Positions 1 to 12,179 are shown, counted from the first letter of the stretch. The stretch is DNA of 64,000 nt from Calliopum simillimum (GCA_951812925.1 OX638370.1:22559964-22623963); one strand, 5' to 3'. The notes: a model not told the origin generated them from the letters alone. Numbers and translations are program-made.

Positions 1-190
1 CAATAACAACAACGACACCATCACTAACAAATACAATGACACCACCATCCACAACAACAACATCAACAATACCACTAACAACAACAACAACAAGAACAAC
101 ACAACAACACTACTAACAACACTAACAAAACTACTACTAACAACAACAACAACAACATCACTATCAACAACACCACTATCAACCACAACA
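1..190. repeat. ACA/ACAACA-rich microsatellite
   Basis: Almost pure A/C triplet sequence (imperfect AAC runs broken by ATC and ACT triplets). It touches the window edge, so its true length is unknown. No coding interpretation is supported. Confidence 0.85.
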
Positions 191-1683
191 AAATGAAATT
201 TTTTTTTCAAAAACGTGAGGTTTACTACTACTTTTTATTTCAAAAGAGAAAAATTGTTATTCAAAATTTCGCGCGAAATTTTTAATAACAATTTTTCGCC
301 TGCGGCGCTTTCTTTTTTGGAAATTTTTCCAAATCATTCAGTCAGGTTATATAACTGATTACAAAAACAAGGTTTAACCCCCTAACGGTGAACCACTCAA
401 TTTCTTTTAAAGATCCAGTAACTGATAACCACACAAATACGATTGAGGGTCTGTGGCGATATGTCATATAACAGAAGAAAATGATTTTACGATGGATATA
501 TTGCAGAATTCATGTTCCTTAAAAAGTGAAAAGCAGAGGGGGTTGAGCCAATGGTGGATTTTTTTAGATATGAGGGAGAATTGCATAAAGTCGTTTCCTA
601 TGAAGCAGAGAACGATGATGATGATAATGTTGTAGATGAAGACATCTTATAAAATAAAATACAAATTTTAATTCTTCTATATATTTTTTTTTTTTTTTTG
701 GAAAAACCTTACAAATATAGGAAATCAGATACAAATGGCATAGTTAATAAAAGCAAATAGATTGGCCTTTCATATTTTGTTACTAAAATTATGGATTGAT
801 GAGACGTTTTTTGGAAAAAATAGTGTTTTTTTAAAAAAACCTGGTCAAAGTTATCTTAAAATTGCCATATATCGAAACCGAAAACTCGGATTTAAGACTT
901 TTGTATACCAATTTAGTAGCTAGTTATAATACCTTTCATATGACACCAAATTTTTTAATATCCATTAAGGGACTCAGAACTTATACTTGTTTTCATAAAA
1001 GCTATATTCTGATCTTCCGATTGCTATATCTCCGAAACCAGATCTGAGCGACACTTTTTGTTTTTGCTGTTGCTGTTGTAATTAATTTCCTAAGCCATAT
1101 TTTGGCAAAAAAAAAAATTTTGGCTTTGGGAGCAACGCTTGACTTGTTCCGAAAATACAATTGAGTTCAATCAATATGGCATAAAACTTACATACTCGTA
1201 CATATGTATCTGAACAGGAAGAACTACTTCAATAACGACAACGAAAATGATGAAAAAAGTCACAAAAAATTAACAATTGCAGATGCTCGAGTACATTCTA
1301 CTCTCGTTTACTTATTTATGTACATAAGTATGTATACAAGTAGCAAATGACGACATCATTCATCATCATACATACCTACGTACACGTACTTTCAGATAAA
1401 CATAGGATGGCTGATGAGCTTAAGTGAAACTGTGAATTAAGAATTAAAATAAGAATACAACACGCAAGTTACAAGATATAAAGATATGTACTCCAAGTCA
1501 CATACGGATATTAACTCGCTGAGCAGATTTAGAACATGAAGGGGTTTCTTGCATATTTTTTATTTTTTTTTTGCATTTCATCTGCAAGTTCTGCAAGTGC
1601 ATATGAAGTGTAGCTGCATCTTTTTCTGCAGGCATAGTAGCCAGTTGCAATTGGAACAAGTTTTCCTACTATATATGAACATT
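191..1683. other. AT-rich stretch without a recognised gene
   Basis: The short ORFs here lack codon bias and recognisable motifs. A near-perfect 48-bp palindrome lies at 249-296 (arms around TTCGCGCGAA). The rest is AT-rich with poly-A and poly-T runs and scattered TACATA motifs. Nothing else is seen. Confidence 0.6.
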
Positions 1684-2547
1684 CACGGTGCACCTTAACC
1701 CGTTCTAAATCGGACGTCGTAGCACATCAAATTTTTTTCCAGATTCTGTTTACTTATCGTTCAAATGATGTATAAAAAAATTTTCACTCGTGACTACTCG
1801 ACTAAATTTTGAGATAATCGTTTTTTCCAATTGGGGAATTTTCCCATACAAAAAGAAAAAAAAAATTTTTTAACTTCATTAAACAAAAACTAAAATAATC
1901 ACAATCGATGTGTTTTGCAATGCTAAACGCGAATCCAACCTCACATGTTTAAAATGTGAAAGAAAATTTAATTTCGTTAAATCTGATAGCAACTTTAAAG
2001 TCCTAATCTTTGCCTTTAAAACCTAGTTTAAATTATGTTGATATCTTTTTTTTTCCTCAAAGATATCCTAACCTAAAAAGACACAAAAGTGCAAAAAACC
2101 CGTTTTGACAATATTTCGGTTTACGATATCTCTTAGAAGCATGGAGATATAAATATAATTTAAATAAGGTTTTTAAGGAAAAGATTGGGGCTTTCAAGTA
2201 TCAAAGCCACATTAGACGAATAAATGATATGTTACATAGTTATATCGCTTCAAAAAATGGCAAAAAGCGACTTTTTTGGTCTTTAGGTTACAATATCTCA
2301 TAAACTATATACGGTAGAGCAACTCTGAGGTTGGATTCGCGTTTGTGTTTAATGTAGTTACAAAATTTTTTTTTTCTTTCTGTATGGGGAAATGCCCCAA
2401 TTGGAAAAGGCGATTACCTCAAAATTTAGTCAAGGAGTCACGAGTGAAAATTTTTTTATACATCATTTGAAAGATAAGTAAACAGAATCTGGAAAAAAAT
2501 TTGATGTGCTACGACGTCCGATTTAGAACGGGTTAAGGCACACCGTG
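1684..2547. mobile_element. Foldback/MITE-like element with ~230-260-bp inverted arms
   Basis: The left arm (1684-1946) and right arm (2316-2547) are inverted copies starting CACGGTGYRCCTTAACCC and sharing the strings CGGACGTCGTAGCACATC and GCGAATCCAACCTCA. Similarity is clear across the arms, with small indels. The central ~370 bp is AT-rich, repeats an AACCTA motif and has no ORF. It is non-autonomous; the superfamily is not determined because no clear target duplication is visible. Confidence 0.8.
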
Positions 2548-2827
2548 CATATTCATGTGTATATAAATATATGTATATATTTTCAAAAATTAAGAAAATT
2601 TCCATTAGCTCATTTGGTTGGAGTTTTTGATTTTATGGGCTATACTTTAACTGCTATGCATAAAAAACAAAAATTTTAGAATTTTTGGTTATTTTTCCTT
2701 ATATGAGTTTAATCTGCTACTTCCGAATATATGTATTAGGGCTCTGCACAAGACATCTTGGTGAAGTTTTAAGATATTTCGTTTCAAGATACGTTATGAC
2801 TTGTAATCATCCTTAATTTATCAAATA

Positions 2828-3372
2828 GAGTAGAACGGGGTAATGTCGTGCACTCAACTTTGACATGCTCGTAAAGCCGTACATCTCAAGCGAATGCGAC
2901 GAGTAATCATCCGATCGAAAGATAATTTTGTTGGTTACATCCATGTGTAACAACATTTGTGTAGCGAGAAATTGTGTTTGTGTAAGTGAATGTGCACGAC
3001 ATTACCCCAATGGTAGTTTTAAAGGTCAACTTCGATAACTCGGTGAAGCCAAAAATTTTTTTGGAAATCAAATACTTCTTTTCTTTGGCAGGATATTTCG
3101 TTTCAGAAAACACTTACCTGGTATATTATCCCGCAAGGAAAATTATTTTTCTGACCCAATGAAAAAACACTTTTATCGTCCCGAAAGCGTACTTTTTGAA
3201 AAAAAGGTTACTCTGTAGAGACGAACTGGTGAAAATTGCTAGTATTATATGCATAAGCTCAGTAGGTCAGCAGGTCCCTACCTTACGAACATTTGGTAAA
3301 TCATTCAATTCCTTGGGCCAAAACAGCCAGTGCACGACATTACCCCCTGCACGACATTACCCCGTTCTACTC
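2828..3372. mobile_element. TA-flanked MITE with GAGTAGAACGGGGTAATG terminal repeats
   Basis: Perfect ~25-bp terminal inverted repeats lie at 2828-2852 and 3348-3372 and are flanked by TA on both sides (2826-2827, 3373-3374), as in Tc1/mariner-type insertions. The motif GTGCACGACATTACCCC occurs again internally at about 2993 and is doubled at the right end. Joining the flanks across one TA gives ATCAAATACTTC, which is the uninterrupted sequence in related repeat copies at 3817-3828 and 59724-59735. That supports the boundaries. The two ORFs inside (about 2907-3113 and 3196-3438) have no recognisable features. Confidence 0.88.
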
Positions 3373-3374
3373 TA

Positions 3375-3840
3375 CTTCGTTTCAGTGTTGCATGTAAATA
3401 TCTTGACTATGAAAGAGAAAAAACAAATACTGCACTAAACTGTCTTGTTCGATTTCATTCAGTTCAATTCAGTTCAGTGCATTAACTGTAGTTGTAGTGT
3501 TGAGTACAAAATGCTACATTATTGACATAAGTAGTTTTTCACTCTCTCTTTATAGCTCTTTTTTGTTTACGCTCTCTTTCGCAAAAAGCTACTACATCCT
3601 GGATTACCAAGGCGTTACAAGGGTTTCCATGCATAAATTTCACTGCTCCTTTTTGTGCTAGTAGACCTGACCTGAAGTATTTGTTTGTATATAATACAGT
3701 TCACTGAAGAATTTGTTACATTCAGTTTTTTTCTTGACACTGATAAAAAAAGACAGTGTACTTCAGTATCGAAATGAAATCAGTGTACCGTATAGATTTA
3801 TATCTTGATTTTTTACATCAAATACTTCATTTCAGTGTAA
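3375..3840 (+). repeat. Dispersed repeat J, copy 1 (interrupted by the MITE at 2828)
   Basis: Contains CATCAAATACTTCAKTTCAG, a CTGTCTTGTTYGATTT segment and ACTGTAGTTGTAGTGT. Related sequence lies at 56205-56420 and 59705-59895. The left end of this copy (about 2795-2825) sits on the other side of the MITE. Confidence 0.7.
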
Positions 3841-4409
3841 AAGGTTTGAGCAAAAAAAATTACACTATATTTCAAAATACCCCTAGAATATTTTTTTTTT
3901 GTTTTTAGCTTTTTTGATTTTTGGAATATTTGGAAAATAAATTTTCGATGATTTATCAAATAAAGAAGTAAGTCCGTTAAGAGGTATTTGCATAATGGCA
4001 TATAAGGTTCTCCACTTCCGACAGCTTCGAGAAGCACACAGTGTTGATGACTCGTGTTAGGTCGAATGACATGGGTACAATTGAGACTCCTAGATAAAAA
4101 TTTTCAAATTGAATTTCTTATTGATTCAAAAAAGGGTGTAACAGAATATGTATGTACATATCAAAACCACGAACGAAATAAAAGTTACTCAAGCGTCTTT
4201 TTTGCTATATATTTGCATATTTCGGGGAAAAGGAGGGGATACCCATTCAACATCTCCCCATACTTGCACTTCTTGTTGCTTTGCCTATTAAAACGATTCA
4301 AAATTTAGCAACTGTCTCAAATTATGAATTGAATTGAATTCGTTAAATAAAGATTGGTTCATATTCCAGTAAAAATTAAAAATTTTTTAATTATGCTCGA
4401 AACCTGTAC

Positions 4410-5080
4410 ATTTTTATGCCCTACAAAGTAAAGACAAAGTAAATAAAGGGTATAAACCTTTATTTACTTTGTCCTTCCTTTTGTAACGCAGAGAAGGAGG
4501 CGTGGCAGATACAGAAAAGTATACACATATAATCATCGTCATCTCCTGAGTCGATATAGCCATGTCGTGGCTGGCTGGCTGGGTGTGCGTGGAAATACAT
4601 TTTTTTCGGAAAACTGAGTAAGATAATTCAATGAATTTTGGTACACTGCCTTCATCGTCAAAGTTAACTCGTGGGATTAAAAATGAGTGAAATTGGTCAA
4701 CGAACACGCCTACCGTCTATGCAAAAAATATATTCAAAATGCAACTTTAGAAGTATTTTTCACGATAATGCAACCAAAATACACATAAATACTACAAATT
4801 GTAAGCTTTCAGCAAAAACTGGGTGATATCGGACAAGAGGGCGTGGCACCTCCCATATAAGCAAAAGTCACAAAATGCTATGCTGAAAGAGTTTTTTGAG
4901 ATAATCCATCCACTCAGACACTAAGAACTATAAATGCACGCTCTGAGCTAAAACGTAGAACTTAGACAAGAGGGTGTGGCATCTCTCATTTAAGTAAAAG
5001 TTTCAAATTGCTGTACTAAAAGCTTTTTTTACGATAATCCAACCAAACTTCACTCAGAAAAAACTGTGCACAACTTTTTA
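4410..5080 (+). mobile_element. DINE-1/Helentron-like repeat, copy 1
   Basis: Begins near a CCCTACA..GGGTATA inverted motif, followed by TTTGTAACGCAGAGAAGGAG and GAGTCGATATAGCCATGTC. The body has tandem ~145-bp units, each carrying GGACAAGAGGGYGTGGCA and TTTTTTGAGATAATCCA. The head resembles DINE-1/INE-1 elements of Drosophila (recalled, not searched). Relatives lie at 15963-16765, 24329-24903 and 44645-45132. No ORF of note. Family assignment is inference; the repeat relationship is direct observation. Confidence 0.7.
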
Positions 5081-5583
5081 AATTGGATTATCTCCGAAAC
5101 TATAAGCCACACAAAAACATTTTTTACATAGGAAATTTTTTGTGTTAAAAAATTGTGGACAAACATTTTTCTGCGTAAGTTAGCGTTAGCAAGATACTTG
5201 AAAAAAACTGATTTTAGCGACCTTTGAGCCTGAATAACTTTTTATGCGCGCAATGGACTTCAATGGACTTTTTACACTTTATCTATCATGTATAAATAAA
5301 GATTAATCCGGTGGAACTATTTCGCACAGCAGCTCTTTTTTCGTCTTATTTTCCTGTAGGAAAATAATATGTCGCAGGGTTAAAAAATTTTTGTTCAGTT
5401 TCTATGGACAGTAGGCGTGTCCGTTGACGTTTCATGTGCGTTTTTGGAACGTTTCTGAACTGGCTATCTCCAACTTAGCATGCCAAATTCCGTTGATATA
5501 GAAGCACACCTTTTTTTGTTGCAAAAACATGAATAAAGCCATACCGCTTTGAGTTCGGTATGAATAAATCAAAACGCACAATA
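5081..5583. other. AT-rich spacer
   Basis: No gene, inverted repeat or tandem array was recognised. Confidence 0.5.
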
Positions 5584-5989
5584 CAGGGTGTATTGCATAA
5601 GGTTACGAAGCTTCTGGGAGGTGATAGAGAAGGCCTAGACTAACAATTCCATATGGAGGGGGGTACAAAATGTACCACAAAGGAGTTATAGGGTTAAAAC
5701 TGATATTCTGACTTGTTACAAAAAAACAAAAATTTCTTGGATCACCCCAACGTTTTAGAGAAAACATTTTTATAGGAAAAAAATTAAAATTAGCTAAAAC
5801 TTTGTTTTCTCTCAAACGTTAGGGTGATCCAAAAAAATTTTTTTTTTCTGAAACAAGTCAGAAAATCAGTTTTAACCCTATAACTCCTCAGGGGTACATT
5901 TTAAACCCCCCTCCAAGTGCAATTTCTTGTTAGCTTAGGCCTCCTCTATCACCTCCCAGAAGATTCGTAACCTTATGCAATACACCCTG
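5584..5989. mobile_element. TA-flanked palindromic MITE (CAGGGTGTATTGCATAAGG ends)
   Basis: The two halves (5584-5780 and 5795-5989) are inverted copies along nearly their whole length. The ends CAGGGTGTATTGCATAAGG are flanked by TA at 5582-5583 and 5990-5991. The structure is a long hairpin with almost no loop and no coding capacity. Confidence 0.88.
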
Positions 5990-6121
5990 TATAAGGGTAA
6001 AGCAAATCAAATAGAATAGATGTTTTTGCTGTTGCTTGTGCGCTTGAAAAATTTCAGCAATTTAGAATTTTTCGCAGGCGAACCATTAGAATCTTTATTG
6101 GTGTTATATAGGGCAATGTCA

Positions 6122-6185
6122 CGGTTTTGTAGAAGCTGTAAAGATCCTGATGACAAAGAGTAAATTTTCATTTGTGAATGGTTTG
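6122..6185 (+). pseudogene. Relic of a LINE ORF2 C-terminal zinc knuckle
   Basis: Translates to RFCRSCKDPDDKE, a stop, then IFICEW. This fits the Cys-Cys-His-Cys knuckle that follows RNase H in several non-LTR ORF2 proteins, and is close to the copy at 53471-53725 (CCKDPDKK). Flanking sequence is too decayed to extend it. Confidence 0.4.
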
Positions 6186-6189
6186 GTAA

Positions 6190-8050
6190 TTATTAATTTG
6201 GTTATTGCTGATTAATCCAATAGTAATAGTTTTTGCCTTTAACTAACAGTTAGTTTAATGTTATAAAATGCGACACCCACTACTTTTTTTTAAATATAAA
6301 ATACCGATTATTTTTTTGATTCATCTTTGTTGCCATTAAAGTAATTGATGTCTTTATTCTATCGTTTATCGTTTAGTTATTTTTATGTCGGCTTTCGAAT
6401 TTGATTCTTAATTTTTTTTTTTAAATCTTAAGTATTTAAATTTTTGTTTTTATTTTATCCAGCATATTAACATGTATTCTATCGATATCATTTCAGTTTT
6501 GTTCTAAATGACCGGTTTTCATTTGTGGTTTCGATCTACTTGGTTTTCTTTTCTTCAACATATCGCATCCAGTTATTTTTGCTTCGATTTCAGTTTCGTT
6601 GGTTAGTTGTTGCTTCATTTTGTTTTTGTTTTCGTATTTTTTTTTTTGCGTTGTAGTTGTTGTTTCTACTTTTTATTTTTATTTATTTTTTATTTGTTTG
6701 CTTTTGGCGTCTTTATGCCGCCAATAAGTCAACCAGTAGGTGGGTTAAACTGGTCTTCACATCACTGGTCGAAACTACGACGAGTTATTCGCAATCCCAG
6801 TCTCTTTGGCAGCAGAGTTCCCAGTTTGTCGCTGAGCTCATGTTACCCATGTAGACTTTTGTGTATTTTGTTGATTTTCATTTTGGTTTGATTCGGGGTT
6901 TGGGATGATGTCAAAAGTTTGTATTGTATTAGGATGCTCTTGTTTGGAGTCTTTTTTGTTGTCTTTTTTGTTCCACAAAATCCCCAACATGTTTGCAACA
7001 TTGTTTAGCGATATGTATTTACATATAATTGGATGAATAATTTTTGTCGCTTGTAGTTTTGGGTGGCGCTGGCAATGAAGCTTCAGAAACTTTTCTTACT
7101 GCCAGAATTATAACCGTTGATATAAGAGATTATGAACTTCCAATGCTGTCTGTAAATATGCTTAAGGTCATTAGAATTGGTACAAACTAAATTTGTTTCG
7201 GACTTCGAAGAGGCCACTTATTAACAAATAGAAGTTGGTGAAAGTGATTTAAATTTAGTATAAATTTATCTTTTTAGAATGGACTGAGCAAGGCTCAAAA
7301 GAAATACAAATTGTAATTACTTTATTTCTTCAAAACGACGATTTAATATGTAAGCTATTTAAAAAAAAAATCACATTCGAAATGTTTCAATTGGAAAACT
7401 TTTCAACGACGTTTCAAGTTCGTAATGTATTGTAATGACATAGTTGATTGTATTTTACTGTGCAGTAACTTTTTGTGGAAGTCATTAGACTAGCATAAAA
7501 CATCTTCACCTTATGCAATTATGTAACATAAGTTTTATCTCTTCCACGTTTTCCTGATTCTTCAATTTCCTATTCCAAGTATATTTTTAAGGTGAATTTC
7601 GGTCTATAACTTCTTGTATAGTCGCGGGTAGCCGCATGGTTTCCATGTAAAGGCGTGATGTCACAGACTTCGATGTGCGACTTTCAGCGGGTACGTCCCA
7701 TCCTCCTTTATATCTGTACGAAGTTTGATCTTTTTGTTGTAGTTCGGAATTTAAGACGATGTGGGACCACCAGACCATTAAAGCTCATCCAAAACATTTG
7801 TTGGTCAATACAATACAACTAGTTCACTAGTTGGATTGTACGCAGAATTTTTCAATGTATTCTATAATTAATAAATAAAAACTTGTATCAATTAGTTTTT
7901 TTTTTCATCAAATTCGAAAATTTAATCGAGAAACTTTGCCAGATCAAAAAAGGTAGGGGGCATGGAAGTTTGAATCAAAAACACATCTTGCTTTTAAAAT
8001 TTTCCAGTTAATGTCGTGTCATACCCCAGCGTTCACAAAAATTCTGATTT
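6190..8050. other. T-rich stretch, no supported gene
   Basis: Poly-T and TTTTTATTT tracts dominate 6280-6700. An island of more balanced composition at 6715-6860 has overlapping short ORFs but no recognisable motif, and a 63-codon minus ORF at 7587-7778 likewise. No splice-linked structure could be supported. Confidence 0.5.
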
Positions 8051-8868
8051 CTACACAGCAAATGCTTAGGTATAAAGTATAAACTTTATACTATTTGTTT
8101 TAATAAACTTATGTATTCCAATTTTTTTTTTTATATAATTTTTACAATTTTTTTCTATAAAGTTATTCTAAACCAAAAACGTTTAATTTTTAAACTGAAA
8201 TTGTTATGAACTATAAATTTTATACCAAAATTGTATAAGAACTTTTGACAAAACGTCCCATCATCGAATTCACACAATATTTAGCATTTGTGGAAAAATT
8301 ATTTTGCGCAGCGGTTCGGAGTGAAAATTTTTAAAAATAAATTATTTAAAAGTAACTCAGTGTTACTTACTTATTATGAGTAAAATAAAAAGTATTGGAA
8401 TATGTACTTATCTTGTGTTTGCGGTCTCATATGTCGTACGCTCTCTTTTGGTTATGAGGGTTTTTTGGTTTTTTTTTTTTTTTGTATTTCGTAATTTTGT
8501 ACGCTCTCGCTTGTCGTCTCTTTGTGTTATTAAGGTTTTTTTTTTTTTTTTTTGTATTTCGTCGTAGATTGGTTTCTATGGGCACGGTATGAATTTTATA
8601 TAAAATTTCTTAAAATACTTTCATATGAACTTCTATATAAATTTTATACAAAAAAAGTATGAAAGATTTTTATGAAGTGATACTATAAAATTGAAATCAA
8701 AATAATTTAAATTGTGTCAATACTTTGTGTGTACATATACAATTTATGCGAACAAGCATAAACGGTTTGTATACCAAATTGAAGCATAGATTTTATACCA
8801 AGTTTGGTGTGGATCTGCATTTATTCCAATTGGGTTTGAATTTTACACCCAAACTATTTGCTGTGCAG
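8051..8868. mobile_element. Short-TIR element (CTRCACAGCAAAT ends)
   Basis: CTACACAGCAAAT at 8051 is mirrored by ATTTGCTGTGCAG ending at 8868. The interior is AT-rich, with TTTATACC motifs and two tandem-like blocks of GTACGCTCTC...TTTTGTATTTCG around 8430-8570. No target duplication was resolved. Confidence 0.5.
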
Positions 8869-9039
8869 TTAAGTATATTCAGCCTTAAAAGTTTTGAAAC
8901 ATCTGAATGGGTCAACTGCATACCTTGTGTCTTAGAAACATCGATTTCTAAATCATCCCAGGTCTTGTAGTCAGCGTCATCTTCATCATTCTTACTTTGT
9001 AAGAAATTCATCATACTTCTCTTTCGGCTTTGCACAAGG

Positions 9040-9147
9040 CTTTATATAAGATATCCTCTGAAACTAAAAAGACTCTTCATAGAGAGAAGAATAGTCGTTA
9101 AACCCATTGTTACTTATGGATCACTCATATGGTATTCACGTAAATGA
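9040..9147 (+). pseudogene. Possible LINE reverse-transcriptase relic
   Basis: One frame reads KPIVTYGSLIWYS before a stop, resembling the conserved segment downstream of the RT active site in non-LTR elements. It is only ~35 codons long and cannot be extended, so the assignment is weak. Confidence 0.3.
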
Positions 9148-9159
9148 TATTTGGTACAT

Positions 9160-9790
9160 ATCTAATTGGCACTGGGATAAAAATTTTAATAAAAATAGGC
9201 GGGTACACGCTCCCTCATTCTTAAAAAAAATAATTTTGCCATATCCTTGAAACTATTTAACACAAGTGTTTGCATCACTTTATCTGAAATCAAATCTTAT
9301 TCACCTGTGCCAAATAGTTTCAGAGATAAGACAAATTTGTTTTTTTTTTTTTTCAGAATGATGGCGCATGTCCCCACCCATTTTGATTGAAAATTTGTTT
9401 CCCAGTGCCAATTAGATATATGTGACTTGGACTATGAAAAAGGGGCTTACGTGCGAAAAAAAAAAATTTGTAAAAATAACTGGAAAACAACTTTTAAAGG
9501 TCAATATATGCGAATCGGCAAAAATTGGAAAATTTTTTTTTTTGACACGTAAGCCCCTTTTTCATAGTCCAAGTCACATATAGCAAATCTCATTTACCTG
9601 AAGCAAACATTTTCAGAGATACGACAAATTTCGAATGGAGGGAGTGTGGCGCTGCCCACTTTTTTATTGGGTGCAATTTACTCAAGCATTGTTCAGATAG
9701 ATACCAAATCGCATTCACTTGTGTCAAATAGTTTCATAGATAGGACTGATACTTTCGATAAAAGCCACTTTTTTTATATAAATAGCGTTT
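9160..9790. repeat. Diverged tandem units with TTTCAGAGATAYGACAAATT
   Basis: Several ~130-bp units share CATTYACTTGTGYCAAATA, TTTCAGAGATA and GTGTGGCGCTGCCCACTTTT. Related units lie at 25260-25470. A TA-flanked MITE (9419-9580) interrupts the array. Confidence 0.55.
9419..9580. mobile_element. 162-bp MITE with ~34-bp inverted repeats
   Basis: The ends TATGTGACTTGGACTATG and CATAGTCCAAGTCACATA are perfect inverted copies extending through AAAAAGGGGCTTACGTG. TA flanks both sides (9417-9418, 9581-9582). The ~90-bp loop is non-coding. Confidence 0.85.
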
Positions 9791-10411
9791 TTAATGGCTT
9801 GTGGGTACAGTCAAATATTTTCCGATCGAGACCAACATTTTTACGCTTGATACTTACACCAATAGGAAACTTTTTAGCCCCAGGGAGCAAGGTTTTTCTC
9901 ATTTTTAGTTTTTCCCAAATAACATATGATAGGTCGCATGTGTGCATGCTATTAATGAACGTCACTTCTTATTCAGAGGTACATTCAATAACAATACTGC
10001 AGTCAAAATTATTCATAGGACTTAACCCATTAATGCCTAGCGGTGCCATACGGCATCCAAAAATTTTTTAACTTTAAAAATAATTTAAAAATATCCAAAG
10101 CAACACTTGACTTTGCAGAATAGATAATTAACAATTTGAATGTTTTCCCTTTAATTCAAAATTAATTTTTTATTAGTTTGTGTCAAGCGTTCGCTGTAGT
10201 GGTTGTTTTTAAATTGTGTCTTGTGCGTAAAGTGAAAAATTTTGCAATGCTGCGGTACCGCAGGTAAACAATCACTTTTTATTGCTATTTTGGTGCATTT
10301 TTCTGACATTTTTTTACACAATGTCATTCTAGAAAGATTCATTAATATTTTAAAATTCAAAACATTAAAATCTGTGCAAAATTAAGAGTTGTGATGATTT
10401 GAAAAACTTAA

Positions 10412-11123
10412 GGGAGGCTTCTCATGTAACGCGTCAAAAAGTAGTTGTTTTTCGGGATTGTTTTTCACTCGGAAAATAAAAACACACACAAATAATTTTT
10501 TACATACATTTAAGAACATGTTTGAACTATAAAAAAAGCATTTTTTCAAAAACTAAAATGACAAAATGGCGGACTTATTAAATGTCACGTGTGGCGACAT
10601 TTAATAAGCCCAAAGTTTTTATCTGAAACATAAAACAAAATTTTTTTATTATTCAGCAGGGTTCCCCTGAGTGCATGAATGTCTGCAACTCCAAAAAATT
10701 TGGTTCTACAATATTGAAATCACGTCTTGAAAAAAAGTGCTATTTTTTCGTAATTTTTTGTCGCTAAATGGGGCTAAAAAGTGTATAAAATAACTTTTTT
10801 CCCACAATTTCAGACATTCATGCACTCGTTCAATTTATAATCTGCAAAACACTTTTTAGAAATCAAAAATCGGTTAGGGAGTTTTTTCGCAATCGTGTAC
10901 CGCGATTTTAAAACCATAGTTTTGAGAAAAAACGATTTAAAGTTTTAAAAAGAAATCGATTTTTTGAAAATTTTACATGAGCTCGCTGGTTCAATCAATC
11001 ATATTTTCCATAATATTTAGAGTTGAGTCATGAAACTTTGGGAATATACTCACAAGACGTTATTCTATCAACCTATGAAAAAAAAATATCGATTTTTTGA
11101 AAATTTTACATGAGAAGCCCCCC
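10412..11123. mobile_element. TTAA-flanked non-autonomous element nested in the piggyBac-like element
   Basis: Ends GGGAGGCTTCTCATGTAA and TTACATGAGAAGCCCCCC are inverted copies with one mismatch, flanked by TTAA at 10408-10411 and 11124-11127. Removing it restores continuous flanking sequence. It has an internal inverted pair around ATGAATGTCTG / CAGACATTCAT and no ORF. A piggyBac-mobilised MITE is inferred from the TTAA sites. Confidence 0.8.
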
Positions 11124-11128
11124 TTAAG

Positions 11129-11260
11129 TGTCGTACGGCACCGCTGGGCAATAGCTAGCGAGAAACAGTTTTTTTTGTAAATGTCGTACGGCACCGCTGG
11201 GCAATAGCTAGCAAGAAACAGTATTTTTTGTAAGTGCCTGACGGCACCGCTGGGCATAAG
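11129..11260. repeat. 53-bp unit, about 2.5 tandem copies
   Basis: TGTCGTACGGCACCGCTGGG starts at 11129, recurs at 11182 and, as a variant, at 11235. The core is the inverse of the subterminal motif at the ends of the surrounding piggyBac-like element, so these may be multiplied transposase-binding sites (inference). Confidence 0.8.
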
Positions 11261-11599
11261 CTAACATAAATTGTTCGTTTGCTTTTTGAGTGTACAGTGG
11301 TCTCAGATGGTATATTTTGGTTCGAAAATCAAATCTTATTATGGCGTCACATATATAACCTGATATGAAAACTTTTTCGTTGAAATTCGGTAGGTAGGTT
11401 CGGACTTGACTTATACAAAATGTTCCAAAAGTGGGTGTGATCAAACTAGTGCCACGCCCACTTTTTAACGATAGAAAATTTTAACATCTTATATCTCGGA
11501 AGCTAGAGAAGATATATCGATGAAATTTGGTTGATAGGTATGGGGCGTGCATATTATACAATTGTCCAAAATAGGGCGATGACCGTTTCGGTGTGAACA

Positions 11600-12112
11600 G
11601 TTGGTAAGTATAATTGTGCGGAGCATAAGCGAGTGCAAGTACCACGACCTCTCGTAGTCAAGAAATATAATGTTTCAATGGGAGGCACAGATCGAATGGA
11701 CAAAAATTCTATGGCGTACCAAATCGGAGTTGGTGGAAAAAAATGGTGGTCAAATATATTCACTGGCTGTTATATATTTCGATTCAGAATGCCTGGTAAC
11801 TCCATAAGCGTTGTATTGAAGCTAATGACGCTGGCAGTGCTGCTTTGCCGGAATTAGACTTCCGCAGAAAAATTGCATGTCATTTCTGCTATACTTATGG
11901 TCTAGGAAAACTACCATCTAACTACCGTCATCCAAAATGGCAGGAAGAATTCATATGATGGCGTTGGCCATTTTTTAACAAAAGTTTCGGCACATCTAGA
12001 TCAAAAAGGAGGCAGACAAAAATGCGCTGGTGCAACATGCAATTCTCAAATTAGAACTATGTGTTGTAAGTGCATTGAATGCAATCTTACATACCATTTC
12101 CTTCCTGCATAA
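11600..12112 (+). pseudogene. piggyBac-like transposase, C-terminal fragment with frameshifts
   Basis: The first frame reads VPRPLVVKKYNVSMGG, then TDRMD and GGKKWW, matching the segment around the third catalytic Asp and the GKKWW motif of DDE_Tnp_1_7 transposases. After a shift near 11800 another frame gives LPELDFRRKIACHF, and a later frame ends with a Cys-rich stretch (CAGATC, CCKC, CIEC) typical of the C-terminal zinc-binding domain of piggyBac transposases. The TAA at 12110-12112 is a plausible native stop. Upstream sequence is unrelated repeat, so the first two catalytic Asp residues are gone. A dead gene. Confidence 0.85.
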
Positions 12113-12179
12113 TTATGTTATCTAAATGCATAAAATGTAACTTTATTTATTTTTATGTTTTTTATCATTTAATAAAATC

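Noticed and set aside
6607..6891. Plus ORFs with a GC-balanced island at 6715-6860
   Set aside because: The N-terminal half is poly-T translation and the rest has no recognisable motif.
8793..9035. Minus ORF with an acidic NDEDDADYKTWDDLEIDV stretch and a GTATGC donor-like site
   Set aside because: Looks protein-like, but the upstream part overlaps a possible plus-strand LINE relic, the downstream part runs into an element end, and no partner exon was found.
9646..10071. Plus ORF of 141 codons
   Set aside because: It runs through the tandem repeat array and into the piggyBac-like terminal repeat, so it is a chance frame.
11129..11260. CRISPR-like array
   Set aside because: Contiguous 53-bp tandem units without unique spacers, in a eukaryotic transposon.
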